Both the position numbers and the translations under genes were made by a program. Under the pieces are notes generated by a model. The model was given only the letters and a program-made list of their open reading frames with translations, was not told where the DNA came from and searched no databases. A stretch of 64,000 bases of DNA from NCBI GenBank assembly GCA_022385805.1, contig MU277676.1, positions 307,568 through 371,567 on the forward strand. The letters are read 5' to 3'. The stretch is from Pilatotrama ljubarskyi (Eukaryota > Basidiomycota > Agaricomycetes > Polyporales > Polyporaceae). This document shows positions 35,155-46,433 of the stretch, in pieces. Position 1 is the stretch's first letter, and each line of letters starts with the position of its first letter.

Positions 35155-37528
35155 ATGGTATTCATGTCGTCACGCGCGTCTGGCGAGGAGTTCGCGTCCC
35201 TAAGAACGGCCATGACGGGGCTGCTTAGGGGGAGACCGCAAGAAATGGCCGTGAATGCAAGCTTGGGAAGGACTAAGGGTACCGAGAAATTCTATCTGCG
35301 TGTCGAAGGGATAGCTGACTCTTGCTTTTCAAGTTGATGCTTAAACCCGTGGAGAGTACAAAACGACTCCGACATACTTGACCAACCGAGCATTCCTGCT
35401 GAAGCGTAAGGAAAGAGGCAACGGGCATGTCCCATGTTAGGTACCCGGGGCTCTTGGCCACCGCCCGCCGCGCGTCCAATGACACCTCCCGGCTCTGTCC
35501 AGTTCGATACACAGAGCAGAGTACGCCCAACCCTATAAGCCCGGAGTAGAAGACAGTAAGCCGTCAGTGTGAGGGAACAGCAGGCATTTATCAACGCCGC
35601 AAAAGACATGCCTTGCTGCCTAGAGTCCGATGACAGCCTGAGAGAGTCAAGGGTCTGGACTCCTCTGGGGGTACTGGCATCCGAGGTGTTGGGACTTCTT
35701 TTCGGCTTGGATACCCGCGAACGTGCTCTGGATACAACACACGGCGAGATGTCGTCTTCCACGCCGCACCATGGGCCAGTACTGCAAGCCAGTGGCTGTT
35801 ATATTACGGGCGCGGCGTTAATACACGCCTGAATCAAATGTGCAGCATTGGACTTACTCGACTAGGGGAGTTGGCGGACGAGGCATCCGTCGGGGATCAG
35901 TGGCTCATGTCGGCAGGCGGAGGGACTACTCCCATCGCGCCTATTGACGGATCCAGTGGCTGAGAGGTTTGACTGTCAGACGAGCGAGGGTGACGGAGGA
36001 CCGTGCAGTGTCTGTATGGGGAAGCCCCATCACGGCGGACGGAGGCTGGTCAGGATGGGGGAGTGAATGAGGGGTTTTACAGTTCGGTAGATTTATCTGA
36101 ACGTGAGTCCGCTTATATGCATGTCCTGCTGTACAAGCCGAGCATGACATCGCACGGCGCCCATGCGCCCAAAATCCTATGGGTGGCGAGAGACGGAGGT
36201 GAGTGAAGTTGCGCTCGGGCCTCATCCTCTTGAACAAGATGGGAATCACAGTAACGAGCGGCGGATCCGCTGCCTTGTGTCCCTCGTCTGGGAGAGCTTC
36301 AGATGTTCAACGGCCCTGAGTGGTGCTTGATCAAAATGCGATCAGTAATGAACAGCGTAGCGGGTGCGGGTGCGATCCTGTTCATGTAATGTCAGAGTGA
36401 ACAAGCTGTGGCTCGGAGCTTTCCTACTTGGATGGACTCCCGGGGAAGAGCGCGCAGACCAGCATATATAGAGTGCAGTGATGAGACATAGGTCCTTCCG
36501 CTGCCGCGCCATCTCAATCTCTACCCATGCGCACATAGCTGCGGCGTCCCATGTCACCACGACAGTGTGGTCGGACCGACAAGCCTCTCATCCTGTTCCA
36601 GTATGGGCACCTAGAAGATACACGAGGAAGCTCGCCGTCCATCTTGAGTAAGTACTCACCAAACTTATGCAATACGTCGCCGGCAAGCTCTCGTAGTCTC
36701 AGAACAGGCGGCGTCAGTGGCGTTCAGCAGACCGATGTTTAGCAGAAGTCAGTGGGGGCGTGGTGCCTGCGGGAATGTCGGGGCGTAATGAATGGGCAGC
36801 TTGGGCCCGTGTATCTGACCGGAAGGCAGCTGATCGCCAGGCGACTATGGTAGCGATCTGGTCGACCAAGCAGGTCGGTCGGTCTCCGCACATTGGTTCC
36901 CCTGTACCGTCCCCGATACGCACATGCAGTAAATGCTTCGTTCAATCAATACAGTTTCTCCTGGAGATGGACACGCTCTACCTAGAGCATAGTAGGGCGA
37001 GGAGGCATCTGAACACCCGGGAGTTCCGGGTGACATCCCATCTGGAGTACCACTAGCAATAGTACGCTGTGACCTGGACGTGGAGATGACTGCCACAAAT
37101 CAGTGTGTAGTCAGCAATACCAGAAAAGTATATCACAATACCTTTGACTCCTCCATAGATGAGTTGAAGCATCCGGGTTCCCACTGCATCGGGAATAAAC
37201 AGAGTAACAAGTTTTAGGATGAGATTGAATCCATGCGCGCAGTGTTCGCTGAGACTCCGAGTTCTCGAGAGTGCAGCGGGTCGTGCTGGTCTCTGGTAAT
37301 ACAAACAAGTAGACTGTGCAGCTTAAGCCCGTGTTGATGGATGGTGGCATGAGCGCAAGTACTGAGCCCAGTGGCCGCGAACAGTGAAGCGCCCGGGGAC
37401 TGCTGTGCGCACGTGGCTGGTTGCTGTGATGAGGTCGAGTGCCGCCTCCATCGCACAACATTCCTTTCCTTCCCCCTCCATCTCGCGTCTCCCGCCCTTT
37501 CTCTCTCTCCTCTCGCTCGCCCTCCGCC
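35155..37528. other. Intergenic, no gene recognised
   Basis: About 2.4 kb next to the inverted-end element. Open frames are short and lack motifs and splice partners. The last 100 bases before 37529 are pyrimidine-rich (CTCTCTCCTCTCGCTCGCCC), a typical leader for the membrane-protein gene that starts there. Confidence 0.35.
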
Positions 37529-39135
37529 ATGCTGCCGGCGCTGCTGCTCCCCTCGACGCTCCTTTTCGCACTCTGGGCGGGCCCGGGCCCCGCGCTGGCG
37601 GGCGACGTGCCGTTCCTGCAGCCGTGCAACCGCGACCACCAGAAGCTCCAGGAGGGCACGTTCCAGTTCCAGACGGACTGTGACGCGATGACCTACTGCG
37701 CGGAGAACTCGACGTGCGCCCTGCGTGGGTGCCGCAACGATGAGTTCCCGTTCGGGTACCTCAAGAACGTCACCCTTCCGCCGAAGTGCGACAAGGGCTT
37801 CTTCTGCCCAGACGAGCAGGATCAGTGTCAGGAGCTGCTGCCCGTGGGCAGTCCATGCCAGTTTAACCGTGATGGTGAGTGCTTCCATGTGTACTTCGGG
37901 AAGGATATGGTTGCCGATCAGACGGAAAGACGAGTGCGAGGGGCCACCGAACTTCAAGGAACTCGAGGACACGACTGGGTTCGGGCTCAACTACAACGGC
38001 TCCGTATGCTTGAACAACATTTGCATGTACGTAGTGTCTCCATTCCATCCGAGAATCGCCCTTATCGTCAATTCAGGTGGGCCAACGTCACTGTCGGACT
38101 GCCTTGCGTGGTACAAAACACCGCCTACACCGCCTATGGTCCTGACGGTGAATTTATTGACATCGTATCAAGGTCAGTACTGCTTCCTTTATCGTAACCC
38201 ATGGGTGGGTCGGCGTATTCGTCTCCGTGTCTAGCGGGGCGATCCACGCTAGGACCAACATGTTCAGGAGCTCGACGCATCCATGGCGCAGTGATAGTCT
38301 ATTCCTACATGGGTGTGGGATCCTCCGACGTGCTATTCTGAACGACTGCGGAGGCTCGATGATACCCCGGGTAGCCCGTCCCGACAACGCAGACTAAATA
38401 TGGCGACTTGCCGGCTTACTTCACCGTACCGCAGTGCTGACGTTCTTTGACCCGCAGAGGAAACTGCCGAGTTGGACTGTATTGCGACGCCCAGCAGCTG
38501 GTTTGCATGCAGACTAAAGAAGTCGGAGAGCAGTGCGATGCCGACAAGGAGTGCACGACGTACAACTGTCTCTCGTCCGGCGTCTGCGGCATCAGGGCCG
38601 ATACGCCCCGCGAAGTAGCGAAGTGGGTCTACGTTGTCGTCGCCGTCTGTATCCTTGGAGGTGAGTATGCCGGGGCATTGCGAAGACGTAGTTTGACGGT
38701 GGTGTTTTACCAGGCATGATCGGCACTCTCGTCGGCCTCTACTTCCTCCACCGTAAGGATCGTATGCAGGAGCGGGAGAAGCGTCTCCAGTACTGGCGCG
38801 AGCAGGTACGCCCTGTGATTACCTCCTTGTTAGTCAACTGAACTAATGTGTCTGTGTAGAACGCCTTCCGTCAGAACATCATGCAGATGCAGGAGACGGC
38901 CCGGAACTCGCTGATGACCTTCACCCCCGGCGGTAGCCCGCGGAGCACGATGTACGGGCGGGACCAGGTGCAGTCTGAAGACTCGCAGGTGCCGATGCTG
39001 CACGCGGCGAGCAAGTCGAGCGCCCTCCGATATTACGTTTCGGACGACGGGTCGCAGATCGACGACCGGAGTGACGAGGATCTGATGATGCGCCGTCGGG
39101 AGCACGGCGACGGTCACCGTAACGAGCGGTTTTAA
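37529..39135 (+). CDS. Cysteine-rich secreted-domain single-pass membrane protein
   Basis: Six exons (37529-37874, 37930-38026, 38077-38172, 38458-38660, 38714-38805, 38860-39135) close to 369 residues. The start MLPALLLPSTLLFALWAG with ALAGDVPF is a signal peptide and likely cleavage site. The outer part, about residues 25-230, has roughly two dozen cysteines in EGF-like spacing (CDAMTYCAENSTCALRGC, CDKGFFCPDEQDQC, CDADKECTTYNCLSSGVC) and Asn-X-Ser/Thr sites. One hydrophobic helix follows (VAKWVYVVVAVCILGG to MIGTLVGLYFL), then a short cytosolic tail with RKDRMQEREKRLQYWREQ and a charged end. The layout is that of a type I surface protein. It is a conserved basidiomycete family without a known function, and a sensor or wall-contact role is only inferred. 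Confidence 0.85.
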
Positions 39136-39963
39136 ACGCAGACAGCGACCCGTTCAAGTTGTGCACTTCCTCCACCCTAGACTTTCACAGCACGGCGCGG
39201 GCTGCATGGACTCATACATATCTGCCGCTAGGATAGGTAGATATGGAGCGGGCTTGCCCTTGCTTCACCGCACTCACTCACACGCCTCCCCCCCGCCTCC
39301 TCTCCTACTCGGGTCGTTTGCGATACGACGTGGATTCATGACGCTCTCGGACACGACTCGTGCAAGCCTTCCCGCCCCGTCGAGCACGCACACACCACAC
39401 CTCGTCTAACCTGTAGCGTATAGTTTGAGTAATCCGACTAGCGCTGCGCTTGCTACCTAGTCTCGGCAGTCGTCACGGTCCTTCGTTTGTTGGGAGTGTA
39501 TCGCAGAATATACCACGTGCTTGTACAGTCTTAAGTTCTATCGTGCTATTGCGGCGTTTGTACGGACGGTCAATGTGGTGAGCTTCAGCATTCGAGCCTC
39601 GTTCTCGGCGGCCTGGAACGGCGCGAACGGCAACCGAAAATAGTGGGGCGTCGCTGGGACCGCAGTGGTTCCCATCCGGGAACAGGCACATGCGTTCGCG
39701 CGCACGCCGCGCATGCGCAGTTGCTCGCCGTGTTCCCGTCCGTCATACAGAGCACACATCCATTCGCAGCCTCCTCGGCACCTTTACTCGTCTCTACTTG
39801 GATTTGACGACTACGACCGCACGCACAGCGCGCGCTGTTCTTGCCTGCAATCCTCGGTCTCACTCGCTTGAACCTGCAAGTCTGAATCTGGACTGCACAC
39901 GGCTCTCATACTGCACCCTCCTGGGTCTCAGCACACACCTCTTCGCAGGACCTCTCGGACAGT
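39136..39963. other. Intergenic
   Basis: About 830 bp between two plus-strand genes hold the 3' end of the first and promoter plus leader of the second. No additional feature is supported. Confidence 0.35.
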
Positions 39964-41126
39964 ATGCCTAAGACACCGGAACTCTTGCCTTCGCTGCCGC
40001 CCTCGCCGACACCTACGGACGACGTTGCGCACGTCTGGCATGATGACGACACCGAGGACCCAGGACCATCTGCGTCCACCACGCACCTCAGCGCAACTAG
40101 CTCAGGGCGGAAAGGGAAGGAGCGGTCTGTCTCGAGAGAACGAGGGCCGCGCGGGAGCGACGAGGAGGAGGACGAAGAGGACTTGAGTGGTGCTGTGGAA
40201 GGATACCCACCGACGAAAGAGGAGGAAGCGGAGTCGCGCAGAATAGAGGAGGTGCGTCTCTCCCTTTTCATTCGCGTGACTGTGCTGCACTCTTGGCCCA
40301 TATATGGGGACTGTCGTTGACACTCTTTGCAGAACCTACGGCGGTGGGAGATCGCGGAGCGACAACGAAGGAAGGCAGCGCGCGAGTCTGTAGCGTCCAC
40401 GTCCGGCGGGAGCACCGCGCCCTCGCTCCTCGCCGACCTCCGCTCTAGCCTGTTCCGCCGAGACTCTTCACGCAAGGCCTCCTTAGGCGGGGTCGGCACG
40501 CACCACGTCCTGCGCACAGACGACCGCGACGCAGACGGCGACGTCGAAGGCGACGGCCTGCCCCTAGAAGACATGCAGACCCCCACAGGCGCGGCGTTCT
40601 CCGCCCCGCCTACCCCCGAGCCCGAGAACCCGTTCGACACCCCCGCGGCGTCGCGCACGTCGCTCAACATCCCCGCGAACTCGGCCATCATGACCGAGTC
40701 CGACTCGATACCCGCTGACTTCGTGGAGGGCGAGAAGAAGGAGGGCAAGAAGGGCCCAGGACCGAAACGGCCGACGCTGGAGGCGTCCTCGTCCTTTGCG
40801 AACCCTAGTGCGAATGCGAAGAAGCAGCCGCCGCCCCCGCCGAAGCCTATTGATATCCCTGCGCCGCGCTCGCCCCCGCCTCGAACGGCCACGCCGCATG
40901 CGGACAAACCTCCTGAACCTATCCCACCGCCTACACCTGCCCCTGCAGAACCTGAGCCAGTAGATGATGGACCGCCGGTGAGGTGGTGGCACGAGTGGTT
41001 GTGCGGATGCGGAGAGGGCCCGGATCGGGGCGGGGACCACCAGGTATGTCCCATATTATGTCGGTCACAGGCACTCTCTGACGGTGACTCCCCGAACAGG
41101 CTGGGCGCACGAACCCTTTCGAGTGA
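39964..41126 (+). CDS. Disordered protein with conserved WWHEWLCGC tail
   Basis: Three exons (39964-40251, 40333-41043, 41100-41126) join to 341 residues; the last exon is only nine codons (AGRTNPFE and stop). The first 95 residues are acidic and serine-rich (SDEEEDEEDL), then NLRRWEIAERQRRKAARESV is a basic helix. A long Pro/Ser stretch follows, with PPPPPKPIDIPAPRSPPP. The tail RWWHEWLCGCGEGPDRGGDH plus AGRTNPFE is striking because it is the only ordered-looking part and, from memory, it recurs in other basidiomycete proteins that lack annotation. The cysteine pair could bind metal or be lipidated. The tail and the phase make the tiny last exon believable. Function is unknown. Confidence 0.8.
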
Positions 41127-42249
41127 CGATATCGTTATCCCTCTTTGTACACTCTACTTTCATGTTCCTCCTCCCGCCGTGGGATGAGCATACTCCTGTT
41201 GCGCTCTGGACAGTTTTCTTGGCACTTGCATTGTTATGACGGTACAGGACTCTCGTTGCATAATGTAGCATGGATGTTGCACAACCCTCCCTCAGCAACG
41301 GACTGGCCCAATGAGCGTGTGCTACGACGCGCTGAAATCGCGGTGGACCTGCACACAGCGGTGCGCAAGTGACGGTGCGTCCAATTATTCTATATGCTAT
41401 CTCACTACCACTGACATCGTCTACTGTTGGCAGATTTGTGGAAGGTGCACCTAGGAGAGGATGGGTGCACGCAGTAGCTCTCCGTGGACCAACCACCTGC
41501 AAGCTTCAGACTGGCCTAGACGTGCACACATGTCTCGAACCAGTGTGCAATGGCGAAGACATGCCGTCTACGAGGTAGGCTAGGGATGACGGCAATACGC
41601 TTTATAGCTCCCCGCGTCCGCGAGACGAAGCCCACCTCTGAGATCGAACATCCCCTCACTTCCTACACCCTTCCCCCCTATTTCACCCTGTTTTGGAAAG
41701 CGGCGTTTAGGAAAGAGCAGGCTGCACCTGTGGGACGTGGACCGAATGCCGAGCGTCAGCGTACGTTGTAAGTATTCCGCGTGTCATCGTGAAAGCTTCG
41801 ATGCTTACATTGCTGTTGGTCTACCGTAGGCGGATTTCATACGCATAGCGTGCCCGTATGGCAGGTCCGCTCGATATGCAGAGACTGGCTGTACCTTCGA
41901 ATTTGAGCTGGGTGTGGGCCGGGCACGCTCGGCCAACATGGTGGACAGAGAACCGATGCTATTCGTCAGTTCTCTGTGTTGCCTGACCATGAGCCGCCGC
42001 CGACTTATGCCGTCCTTAATCTTTAATAGTACGGGTGAGCAGTACGTTCACTCGCACCAGCCATCATCGGTGCTGCCGACCTGTCAGACGACGATCGCAT
42101 GCGCAAGTGTATGTCGATGCTCTGCTATGGCGGCAGCATGGGGGTCTCTGCTCGATAGCCGATTTCATACAGGCTTGCTCGCAAGGCTTCGCATGGTCAG
42201 GGACATCTTCACCAGCTCGCTGGTTAGTCAGTCAGTCAGTGCCGCTTAC
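41127..42249. other. Unassigned DNA beside NLR-like fragment
   Basis: About 1.1 kb. The right part may contain further minus-strand exons of the NLR-like fragment (for example ELVKMSLTMRSLASKP near 42180-42235), but two competing splicings are possible. The left part shows nothing I can name. Confidence 0.3.
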
Positions 42250-42590
42250 GCTTGCCGCATCCAGGGCTCGGACGTACGCGTGGAACTCCACGATGTCCTG
42301 TTTGAAGGCGTCGTCCACTTCATCCGTCCGCAGGCCGTTGGTAGCTTGCAGGAGCGCTTCGGCGTTCTGAGCAGCGGAGACGGCCAGTCCTCTCGCCTCA
42401 TCGAGATCGCGGTTCTGCTTCGCCGCCTACCATAAAATCATTGCAACAGTGCGTGATCGCACCTCCCTCCAGGTTATGAACATATCAACGAGCGATGCTG
42501 ACCTCGGCATACTCTGTGATCTGCAAAACCATCTCCACAACCCCTGGGAGGCAAGGCATGGCTTGCTCAGCAGCTCTCCAGAGACGTCTG
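42250..42590 (-). CDS. NLR/STAND N-terminal helical domain fragment
   Basis: Two exon-like pieces join in phase. The first ends in CLPGVVEMVLQITEYAE (low edge 42503) and the second is AAKQNRDLDEARGLAVSAAQ to EFHAYVRALDAAS (42250-42426, 59 codons). The pattern PGVVEMVLQI-EYAEAAKQNRD, with a following amphipathic helix pair, is that of the helical N-terminal domain of many agaricomycete NLR-like STAND proteins. There it acts as a signalling or cell-death module ahead of a NACHT ATPase. No NACHT, WD or TPR segment follows within reach. The start is not found: upstream sequence reads well in two different frames. It is either a small stand-alone adaptor or the relic of a broken NLR gene. Confidence 0.45.
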
Positions 42591-43994
42591 TAACGGCGTC
42601 AATCCAGCGCCAGGACACGACGAGAGACGACGGAATGCGGGGCTCGTCAACATGGACACGGCGCGCGTTTGTCGTGGTATGCTCAGTGGTCAGAGTGCGT
42701 CGAGAGGCCCAAGAGGGCGTACTGTATGTGGGTGCACCGTGTAGGAGCGGCAGGACCCGAGGAGACCCAAGGACACAGCCCCATCATACTCTCAGTCATT
42801 CGCCCATGCCCCCGGGCCCCCCGTCCTCGCGTCTCCGGCGCTGGACGTCGGACGTTGAGCGCTGAGCGCTGTGTTCTTCACCCACGGTCATCTCTCAGGC
42901 TTCCCCGATGGTCTGAAGGTGAGCCTATGTTCTACCCTCGGGGACGCCCTACGTGCAGTGAATTACACGCGTTTCGTGGTCAGCGAGCGCACATGAACAG
43001 AAATACAACCCCCACCGGAAACCTTCGTAGACATGCGTCAACTGTGAACGACGACTGGAGGACCCCTCCCCCGCAACGTGTCCGACACCTTCGCATGTGG
43101 CGCCGTGAGTGGGTCGGGTCCGTGGACATGTCCGCCGCCAGAAGGCGTCCACGCTGAGGGCGTAACTTTAGTGCACCCGGGCGAGTCATGCGGTCTGTGG
43201 ACATGCACCGGGCATGTCGGGGGGAGCGATAGAAGTGTGGGTCCTGACGCCTGCGCGTGAGTACGTACGCTATGGCGTGTACAGGACCCAGCGTGGGGCA
43301 TAAGTTACTATTTCGCAACCATTCCTGTGTTACCTCCGAAGAGGACGCATCCTCGGACGTTCGAGCACGCCAGGCCCGGAACGCAGCGGTTATCAGGACA
43401 ACCCGGTACCGCCGTAACAGCCCTTCCATTCAATCAGGACGTGCTCGGGGTACCTTCGAACTCGTGAAAAGCTAGGCACCGGGCCAAGTAAACCCTTTGT
43501 CGCTTCGATGTGTGGACTGGGAGACGCCAACTAGGTCTCGAGCCTGGGGTGCTGCCTCGTCACTGCTGGATTGAAGAGCGGTCATAGGGAGGGCTACCCC
43601 CGTTTCTTTGACATTGATCGGGATTGAATTGCGAGCCCGCGAAGTGAACTCAAGTCCGTGGCAGGACCGCGTATCCTCAGACAGAACTCTCAGAACACCT
43701 AGAAGCGTCAAGAAATAGTATCACGAGCACTCGCCGGGCGAGACGTCTGGCTGGATAAGCATAGGTCGATGACGTGTGAGGTGCAATCCGTCGGAAGCTT
43801 GGTATGTGGACGTACAACTTCGGCCAGCGGAGCGCTTGAGATACTGTAGTTCCAGCTGAGCGAGAGATCCTTTGGAAACACGGACCGCGCTGAGGTAGCG
43901 CCGCCGGGCTTCGACTCTTATCTATAGGTCAAGGCGAGTCTCTTCAGACGGTAGCTCAGCCGGTGAAACGGGGACTCCAACAGGAAAACCTATT
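42591..43994. other. Intergenic
   Basis: About 1.4 kb between the NLR-like fragment and the 3' end of SSL1. It may contain the missing first exon of the fragment. Short direct repetitions of GTGGACATG occur near 43120-43205. No gene or RNA is supported. Confidence 0.3.
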
Positions 43995-45680
43995 TCATTT
44001 GCCGCATCCCGGACAGCAATGCACGACGTCATGCACGAACACGTCGCAATCCGTACAGAAGTCATTGTGACAATCCGGACATCGATACCGTCCGAGGGGA
44101 CTCATGCCTTCTCCAGACGCGCCCGCCATCGTAGACGGGGTCTCTTTGAACGCGACCGAGCAGCCATGGCATTGCTTGCTTGGGCTCGGCGTGTCGTCCA
44201 GTGTCAATCTGAGTTTAGGGTGGTCAACCGGAGTACCCGGAGAAACGACTCATGCAGGGAACGTGGGAGCACTCACACTGCCTGGTACGGCTTGACTGGG
44301 AAGAGATGATGATAGCTCCTCGCCAGGTGAGGCGAGCTCACGATCATCAGGCCGCAAATATCGCAGTCCGTGGGGACATCGCACACCTTCGCCAGGCATC
44401 GCGGGCACAGGAAACCTTCGCTCTTCATTTGCGAATGACATACGCAGAGCGAGGGTGGTGACGTATCTGGGAGGCGCATCGGGAAGCCCATGATCATCAG
44501 GTCTGCAGCTGGGTTTGCGGCGGAACCACCGCCGGCACGCGTGACGGCACGCTGGGCAGGTGGAGGGATGAGTTCAAAGAGGAGGTCTTTGAAGTGACCT
44601 TCGTTCATTGCGACACCAAATTGGCCTGTTGAACGGGCATTTGTACGTCAAAGTACGCGTGAAGCATGTGATGTAATACCTCCTGTTCGCTCGCATAGTT
44701 CTCGACATATTTTCATCTCAGCGGCCAGGGCGACGATAGATATTCGTATGCGGTCCTTCACGCACTCGTCCAGCGTGTCGTGGATGTTGCCCGGATCGCA
44801 AGTCGTCAGCGAGCCGAATATAATGAGGATTTCTCGCGACGAATGTGTGGGCAGATGGCTGGGGGTGCGTGAATATCGACGAGGCATGAGAGGCCGAATG
44901 TGAGCATACCTCATACTACTGCGCGCCATCTCTATGGCATTCTGCAAACTAGGCTCGCCATTCGGCTCGAGCTTATGGCGCTCAGAGATAGCTTTCAGTA
45001 CGTCCTGGGGGTTGCCTGAAGCGCATGCTCAGTATATGCACTGCGGAGAGAGCTTGGGATGCATACCAGACATCTCGCCTATTCGCTCACCCAGTCCTCC
45101 CCTCATCCCTACGACACCAATTTGTCCGAGAGGATTCTGGTCAAACCACTCGGTGACGAACTCCCTTGCATACTGAAGCATGAGGTCAAATCGGGTCGGC
45201 CGCATGTCTCGGTCCATCATCGCAGAAGACAGGTCCAAGACGAGCACGAGATGGCGGATGATTGTCCGCCGTATAGCTGCTGCCGGTGCAAGTAGTCTGC
45301 TATCATGAGCTCACGGAGAGAAAGGCGCATTTCTCTCGCATACCTGCGTCGCCTCCCTCTCGCTATGAGGTCTTGCACCGCGCCTTGCAGGCTTCCGGCT
45401 TCATCTTCTTGCACAGTGTCCCATGAACGTGTATATGACGCCTCCCACGCGTACGGTTGCTGGAACAGACACCTTGAGCAAGAGTGAAAGCCCGGGTTCA
45501 ACTATAACCGACTTCTTTTGCTTTCGCTTTTCCCTTCTCTTTCTTCTGGCGATCTATGGCCTTGCCTTTGCCCTTAGCTTTCGCGCGACTCGCGTTATCC
45601 TCGCCGTGGTCGAAGATAGATACATCTGAATCTGAGTCGTCCGCAAAGTCATTGCCAATCCGTCTTCCAGCCGGGGCCAT
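43995..45680 (-). CDS. SSL1: TFIIH core subunit Ssl1 (p44)
   Basis: A multi-exon minus-strand gene from ATG 45680 ([12 protein letters not shown]) to stop 43995-43997. Ssl1/p44 is a core subunit of TFIIH; it binds and stimulates the XPD/Rad3 helicase in transcription initiation and nucleotide excision repair. After a lysine-rich linker come [20 protein letters not shown] and then the von Willebrand-A-like domain: [20 protein letters not shown] with its metal-site-like DxSxx[21 protein letters not shown], and [19 protein letters not shown]. The C-terminal half carries the paired zinc sites: [17 protein letters not shown], then [11 protein letters not shown] and finally [26 protein letters not shown] with CCPGCGK. 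Every expected block is present and in order, so the gene looks intact. It is the clearest single-copy housekeeping gene of this half of the window. Confidence 0.94.
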
Positions 45681-46433
45681 TCTTCAATCTTCAGCACAGT
45701 CCTAGAAACGGAGTCGCTGAAATACTAGACAACGCCAGTTCAAAGCGAACGTTGGAGGCAAGCCTGCAAGCAGCGCGGAAGAGACAGTGGCGGCCAGGCT
45801 TAAGCGCTCCTTCGTGCAACTTACTACTCTAGACGCCCAATGCTCGGACCGGTTTCGCCGGAGAATTATACTCGACGCCGGGCGTCAATGACTCCTTCAA
45901 CCCTTCGTCCCAGGCTCCAGCTCTGTCATGGTGCTAGGTACGCGGGATTGGGCTTTCAATGGTGCAGAGAAACTTCGACGTGAAATTCTCTCCGTATTGA
46001 GCTTATTTGAAGGCTTTCGGCGGGTGCTCAGTGTTGTTGTGCACAAATCCTCCCGCTTTAACACGTATGGTGATGGTCGGAAACTCGAAGCAGGTGCGTC
46101 TTCTCGCTGGCAGGCTCCGATGCAACTGCTCACACTAAAGCTATCTGGTCCGTCTAGTGTATAGATTTGGAAGTGCTTCATTATTACATAACTTATCATC
46201 GAATCGGAGAGCCCTGGTATCGCGCTGTCCCGTCGATTCTCAGAATAGTAAGGACTTTGCCATAAAGGATCGAGACTCTACGTCCGCCAGACATCGCATG
46301 CGTCATACCTCGTTTCGCTCTCTTCTATGACATACGGATTTTTGGGCTTTATAAAAGGGGGCATATCTCAGCTCACGCAACCACCCGTTCCTGCATCGAC
46401 CCCCACTATCATAGCTCTCACCACCTCCGCACC
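45681..46433. promoter_or_regulatory. Divergent intergenic region, SSL1 and dehydrogenase promoters
   Basis: About 750 bp separate the start codons of SSL1 (minus) and the first alcohol dehydrogenase (plus). A TATA box near the dehydrogenase is listed separately. Nothing else is recognised. Confidence 0.45.
46348..46357 (+). promoter_or_regulatory. TATA box of first alcohol dehydrogenase
   Basis: TTTATAAAAG lies 77 bp before the start codon at 46434, a normal distance for a 5' leader of about 45 nt. A TATA element suggests a strongly regulated rather than housekeeping promoter. The paralogue at 54.7 kb has one too. Confidence 0.6.

Noticed and set aside
30041..35160. CACTA terminal repeats for the Tnp2 element
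   Set aside because: Scattered CACTA/TAGTG occurrences (for example near 30083 and 34957) do not form a matched inverted pair with a 2-3-bp target duplication, so element borders are not given.
43951..43964. tRNA A-box-like TAGCTCAGCCGG
   Set aside because: It fits the A-box consensus, but no B box (GGTTCGANTCC) or cloverleaf follows within 100 bp.
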